A stretch of 9,434 nt of DNA from NCBI GenBank assembly GCA_020200995.1, contig JAIVHQ010000248.1, forward strand, positions 1 through 9,434, written 5' to 3'. The position numbers were made by a program, and so were the translations under genes. This DNA is from Flavobacteriales bacterium. Its GTDB lineage: Bacteria > Bacteroidota > Bacteroidia > Flavobacteriales_D > Cryomorphaceae. The notes beneath the pieces were generated by a model, which worked only from the letters and a program-made list of their open reading frames with translations, did not search any database and was not told the origin of the DNA. Positions 7,737 to 9,434 of the stretch are shown piece after piece; positions within the stretch are counted from its first letter, which is position 1, and every line of letters starts with the position of its first letter.

Positions 7737-7794
7737 TTAACAGATGCTAATTATACCATAACTAATTGTAATTAAACAGGTATAATGCAGTTAA
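7737..7794. repeat. Bulged inverted repeat / potential hairpin with a nested palindrome in the loop
   Basis: The arms pair as TTAAC (7737-7741) with GTTAA (7790-7794), TGC (7745-7747) with GCA (7787-7789), and ATTATACC (7750-7757) with GGTATAAT (7779-7786). That gives 16 base pairs with two bulges (AGA and TA), both in the left arm. The loop contains a second inverted repeat, TAATT-GT-AATTA (7763-7774). No T-run follows, so a terminator is unlikely. It could be an RNA structure, a binding site, or the remains of a small mobile element. Confidence 0.55.
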
Positions 7795-7845
7795 GCCAAA
7801 TCATCCCTGCAAAACAAGGCGACCCTTAATGTCGTTCATAAAAAA

Positions 7846-7861
7846 ACAAATTTTAATTTGT
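7846..7861. promoter_or_regulatory. Dyad ACAAATT-TT-AATTTGT upstream of the TPR-like gene
   Basis: Perfect 7-bp arms (7846-7852 and 7855-7861) flank two T. The dyad lies 34 bases before the ATG at 7896 and directly before a second dyad. Its symmetry and position suit an operator, but AT-rich DNA makes short dyads common. Confidence 0.35.
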
Positions 7862-7863
7862 AT

Positions 7864-7887
7864 TTTTCACGATTATAACTGTGAAAA
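7864..7887. promoter_or_regulatory. Dyad TTTTCAC-N10-GTGAAAA just before the TPR-like gene
   Basis: Perfect 7-bp arms (7864-7870 and 7881-7887) flank a 10-base spacer; allowing one extra T, the arms extend to GTATTTTTCAC and GTGAAAATAC. The element ends eight bases before the ATG at 7896. It could be a repressor operator or a 5' mRNA hairpin that affects initiation. Confidence 0.4.
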
Positions 7888-7895
7888 TACGCTAC

Positions 7896-9434
7896 ATGAA
7901 AAAGTTAGATCGGTTTGGTGAAATAAAAGCGCTTTACGCAAAGTTCAACAAGGCCGAAAAGGATCTTTTACACGCCCACCTCAAAAGTATCGAACAGCTC
8001 GGCACCCGTGGCTACGAGAATATTCCTGCAATAATTTCGGCCGTAGATAAAGATCCGAAAGTAACGCGTGAAGACGCTATAAAAAATGCCAAGGTTGCAT
8101 TTAAAAATTCAAGTGAAGTAAATACCACCATGCTGCTCATTAAAGGCTATTTGCTGGAGCAGTTGCAGCTGGAGGTCAATATTGAGAGACCAGGATCCTA
8201 CAGCAATCAATTTAGGATAAGTGTATCCAATAGTAAAAAGATTGACCAGGCCAGAATTCTACTCGACCGGGGGCTTTCTGAACAAGGCCAGAAACTACTC
8301 GAAGAAGTAGTAAGCCGAAGTGAGAAGTACGAGCTGTTTGATCAGACGACTGCTGCCCTGAAAATATTGGGATTTATTTTCGCTGTCCAAAAAGGAGTTC
8401 GCACTTTAAAGCGATATGAAACCTACCTCCGCGAAGCGAGAATGAAAAGGGATTACCTCGATAAAGCATCGTCCTTGTATGCCGAATATCGAATGAATCG
8501 GTTTCGCAATCCAAAAATCGGAGGAGACAGCAGCACATCGAAACCTATCGAAGCACTTGAAAAAATCGCAAAAGCCTCAGATCTCAAATATCCGCTGTAC
8601 CTGTTTCTGACCCTGCAAACTGAGCAATTCATAGAGGACAGCCAATTTAGAAAAGCAGAAAACAGCTGCATAAAGCTGGCCGAAACCATTAAGGGCTCAC
8701 CGGCTTTACAAAGCGAAGAGAGACTTGCATATGTTTTGCTCAAACTGGGTGAAATTCGAATACAGCTGCGTAAGTTCAACGCCGCCGAACAAACATTGGA
8801 TGCCGTATCAAAACTACTGAAAAAGAACAGCTACGAAAGCTATCGGGTCAACAAATATAAAAGCTTGATCTTATTTCACAGAGGCGATATCGAATCGCTT
8901 CAGGTCGAACTCCCCAAGATACTCAAGTCCAAATACACCTTGCGGCTGCCCTACGCATCCGTTCAGTTTCACTATTACATGGCGATGCTTTACTACCGAA
9001 CAGGTGCTTACAAATCAGCGGCAAAAATCCTCACAGAAGAAATCGACATCGCCCCGGGGATCAATACAGACACCTCACTTGGGCAAAACATTGCCCTATT
9101 TATGGCCTCTGTTGAATTGCTTGAAGAGGATGAGGCTACCGCACGGGCCGGCGCCGATAAGGCCCTCAACAATCTGGAGAAGATTTACGAATTGCCCGAA
9201 ATTAGAAAGCGCGATAAGGTCATTATCCGCATTGCCAAGAGGATTGTTGTTCGCCAATTCGACTTTGCCCGAACGGCCCTCCTCGTTAAGGACAGTCTTG
9301 AGCGTCTGAAGAGCCCCGAGGATGATCTTCGATGGGAGCCTCTTTCATTCGAAATTATTCCCTTCGACCAGTGGTTTAACAGCAAGGTGAAGAAAAGAAA
9401 ACTTAAAGTGAAAGTACCCGCCTTGCAAAAAACT
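7896..9434 (+). CDS. TPR-like helical-repeat protein of unknown function, 3'-truncated by the window edge
   Basis: The frame is open without a stop from the ATG at 7896 to the last base, 513 codons, so the gene continues past the window. The product begins MKKLDRFGEIKALYAKFNKA, has no signal peptide or membrane segment, and is rich in Lys, Glu, Leu and Ala. It appears almost wholly alpha-helical. TPR-like helix pairs can be seen at about 277-310 (AYVLLKLGEIRIQLRKFNAAEQTL), 314-345 and 356-388 (HYYMAMLYYRTGAYKSAAKIL); earlier helices (118-180) are more diverged. The region 433-513 is highly basic near its end (KVKKRKLKVKV, 497-507). Proteins of this shape occur in Bacteroidota as uncharacterised cytoplasmic scaffolds; the N-terminal segment before the repeats shows no domain I recognise. 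ATG 7896 is preferred over an in-frame GTG at 7881, which lies inside a dyad. No Shine-Dalgarno site is visible. Confidence 0.8.
   Translation, partial: MKKLDRFGEIKALYAKFNKAEKDLLHAHLKSIEQLGTRGYENIPAIISAVDKDPKVTREDAIKNAKVAFKNSSEVNTTMLLIKGYLLEQLQLEVNIERPGSYSNQFRISVSNSKKIDQARILLDRGLSEQGQKLLEEVVSRSEKYELFDQTTAALKILGFIFAVQKGVRTLKRYETYLREARMKRDYLDKASSLYAEYRMNRFRNPKIGGDSSTSKPIEALEKIAKASDLKYPLYLFLTLQTEQFIEDSQFRKAENSCIKLAETIKGSPALQSEERLAYVLLKLGEIRIQLRKFNAAEQTLDAVSKLLKKNSYESYRVNKYKSLILFHRGDIESLQVELPKILKSKYTLRLPYASVQFHYYMAMLYYRTGAYKSAAKILTEEIDIAPGINTDTSLGQNIALFMASVELLEEDEATARAGADKALNNLEKIYELPEIRKRDKVIIRIAKRIVVRQFDFARTALLVKDSLERLKSPEDDLRWEPLSFEIIPFDQWFNSKVKKRKLKVKVPALQKT

Larger units (their letters stand above)
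7579..7895. other. AT-rich intergenic region rich in inverted repeats
   Basis: These 317 bases hold no convincing gene. They contain a perfect 12-bp palindrome TTGAAATTTCAA (7625-7636), two copies of TCGTCAG 31 bases apart (7651-7657 and 7682-7688), a long bulged hairpin (7737-7794), and two consecutive dyads (7846-7861 and 7864-7887) before the start at 7896. None of the hairpins is followed by a T-run, so none is a clear terminator. A 54-codon ORF (7586-7750) is present but unconvincing. Confidence 0.65.

Noticed and set aside
7586..7750. 54-codon ORF starting eight bases after the T9SS gene
   Set aside because: Its Lys/Asn/Phe/Ser-rich product is typical of translated AT-rich DNA, there is no motif or ribosome-binding site, and its stop falls within the bulged hairpin.
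8453..8779. 108-aa minus-strand ORF within the TPR-like gene
   Set aside because: A shadow of the 513-codon + strand frame. The same applies to the 9004-9309 + strand and 9185-9385 minus-strand frames.

Overview
The window looks like chromosomal DNA of a Bacteroidota bacterium, probably of the Flavobacteriales or a related marine or freshwater lineage. Four signs agree. There is a C-terminal type IX secretion (T9SS) sorting domain. A lipoprotein carries Cys-Ser followed by four Asp, resembling the Bacteroidota surface-export signal. The YebC protein begins MGRAFEFRK, the Bacteroidota form of that N-terminus. Start codons are preceded by A-rich stretches rather than clear Shine-Dalgarno sites. 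All genes seen lie on the + strand. The genus assignment is inference.

Positions 1-2086 hold a compact housekeeping cluster with gaps of 22 and 26 bases: an rluE-like 23S rRNA pseudouridine synthase cut by the left edge, a plsC-type 1-acylglycerol-3-phosphate acyltransferase, and a yebC/TACO1-family translation factor. They serve ribosome modification, phospholipid synthesis and translation. A short gap leads to a 188-aa lipoprotein of unknown function (2156-2722).

A 351-base AT-rich gap (2723-3073) with a possible promoter and two tiny overlapping ORFs precedes the main object of the window, a very large secreted surface protein (3074-7578). It has a signal peptide, a LamG-like sandwich with a trailing module, three Calx-beta-like domains, a second LamG-like sandwich with the same trailing module, an FN3-like domain and a T9SS type A sorting domain. 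The gene is broken near 6979. The long first frame stops at 7039, while the FN3-like and sorting domains continue in another frame to 7578. Comparing the two internal modules suggests that about 26 codons plus one base are missing at the break. The long product would therefore lack its T9SS signal.

The next gap (7579-7895) is AT-rich and unusually full of inverted repeats: a long bulged hairpin and two dyads placed directly before the next start codon. The last gene begins at 7896 and stays open to the right edge (513 codons). It encodes a soluble all-helical TPR-like protein of unknown function. No tRNA, rRNA, CRISPR array or insertion sequence was seen.
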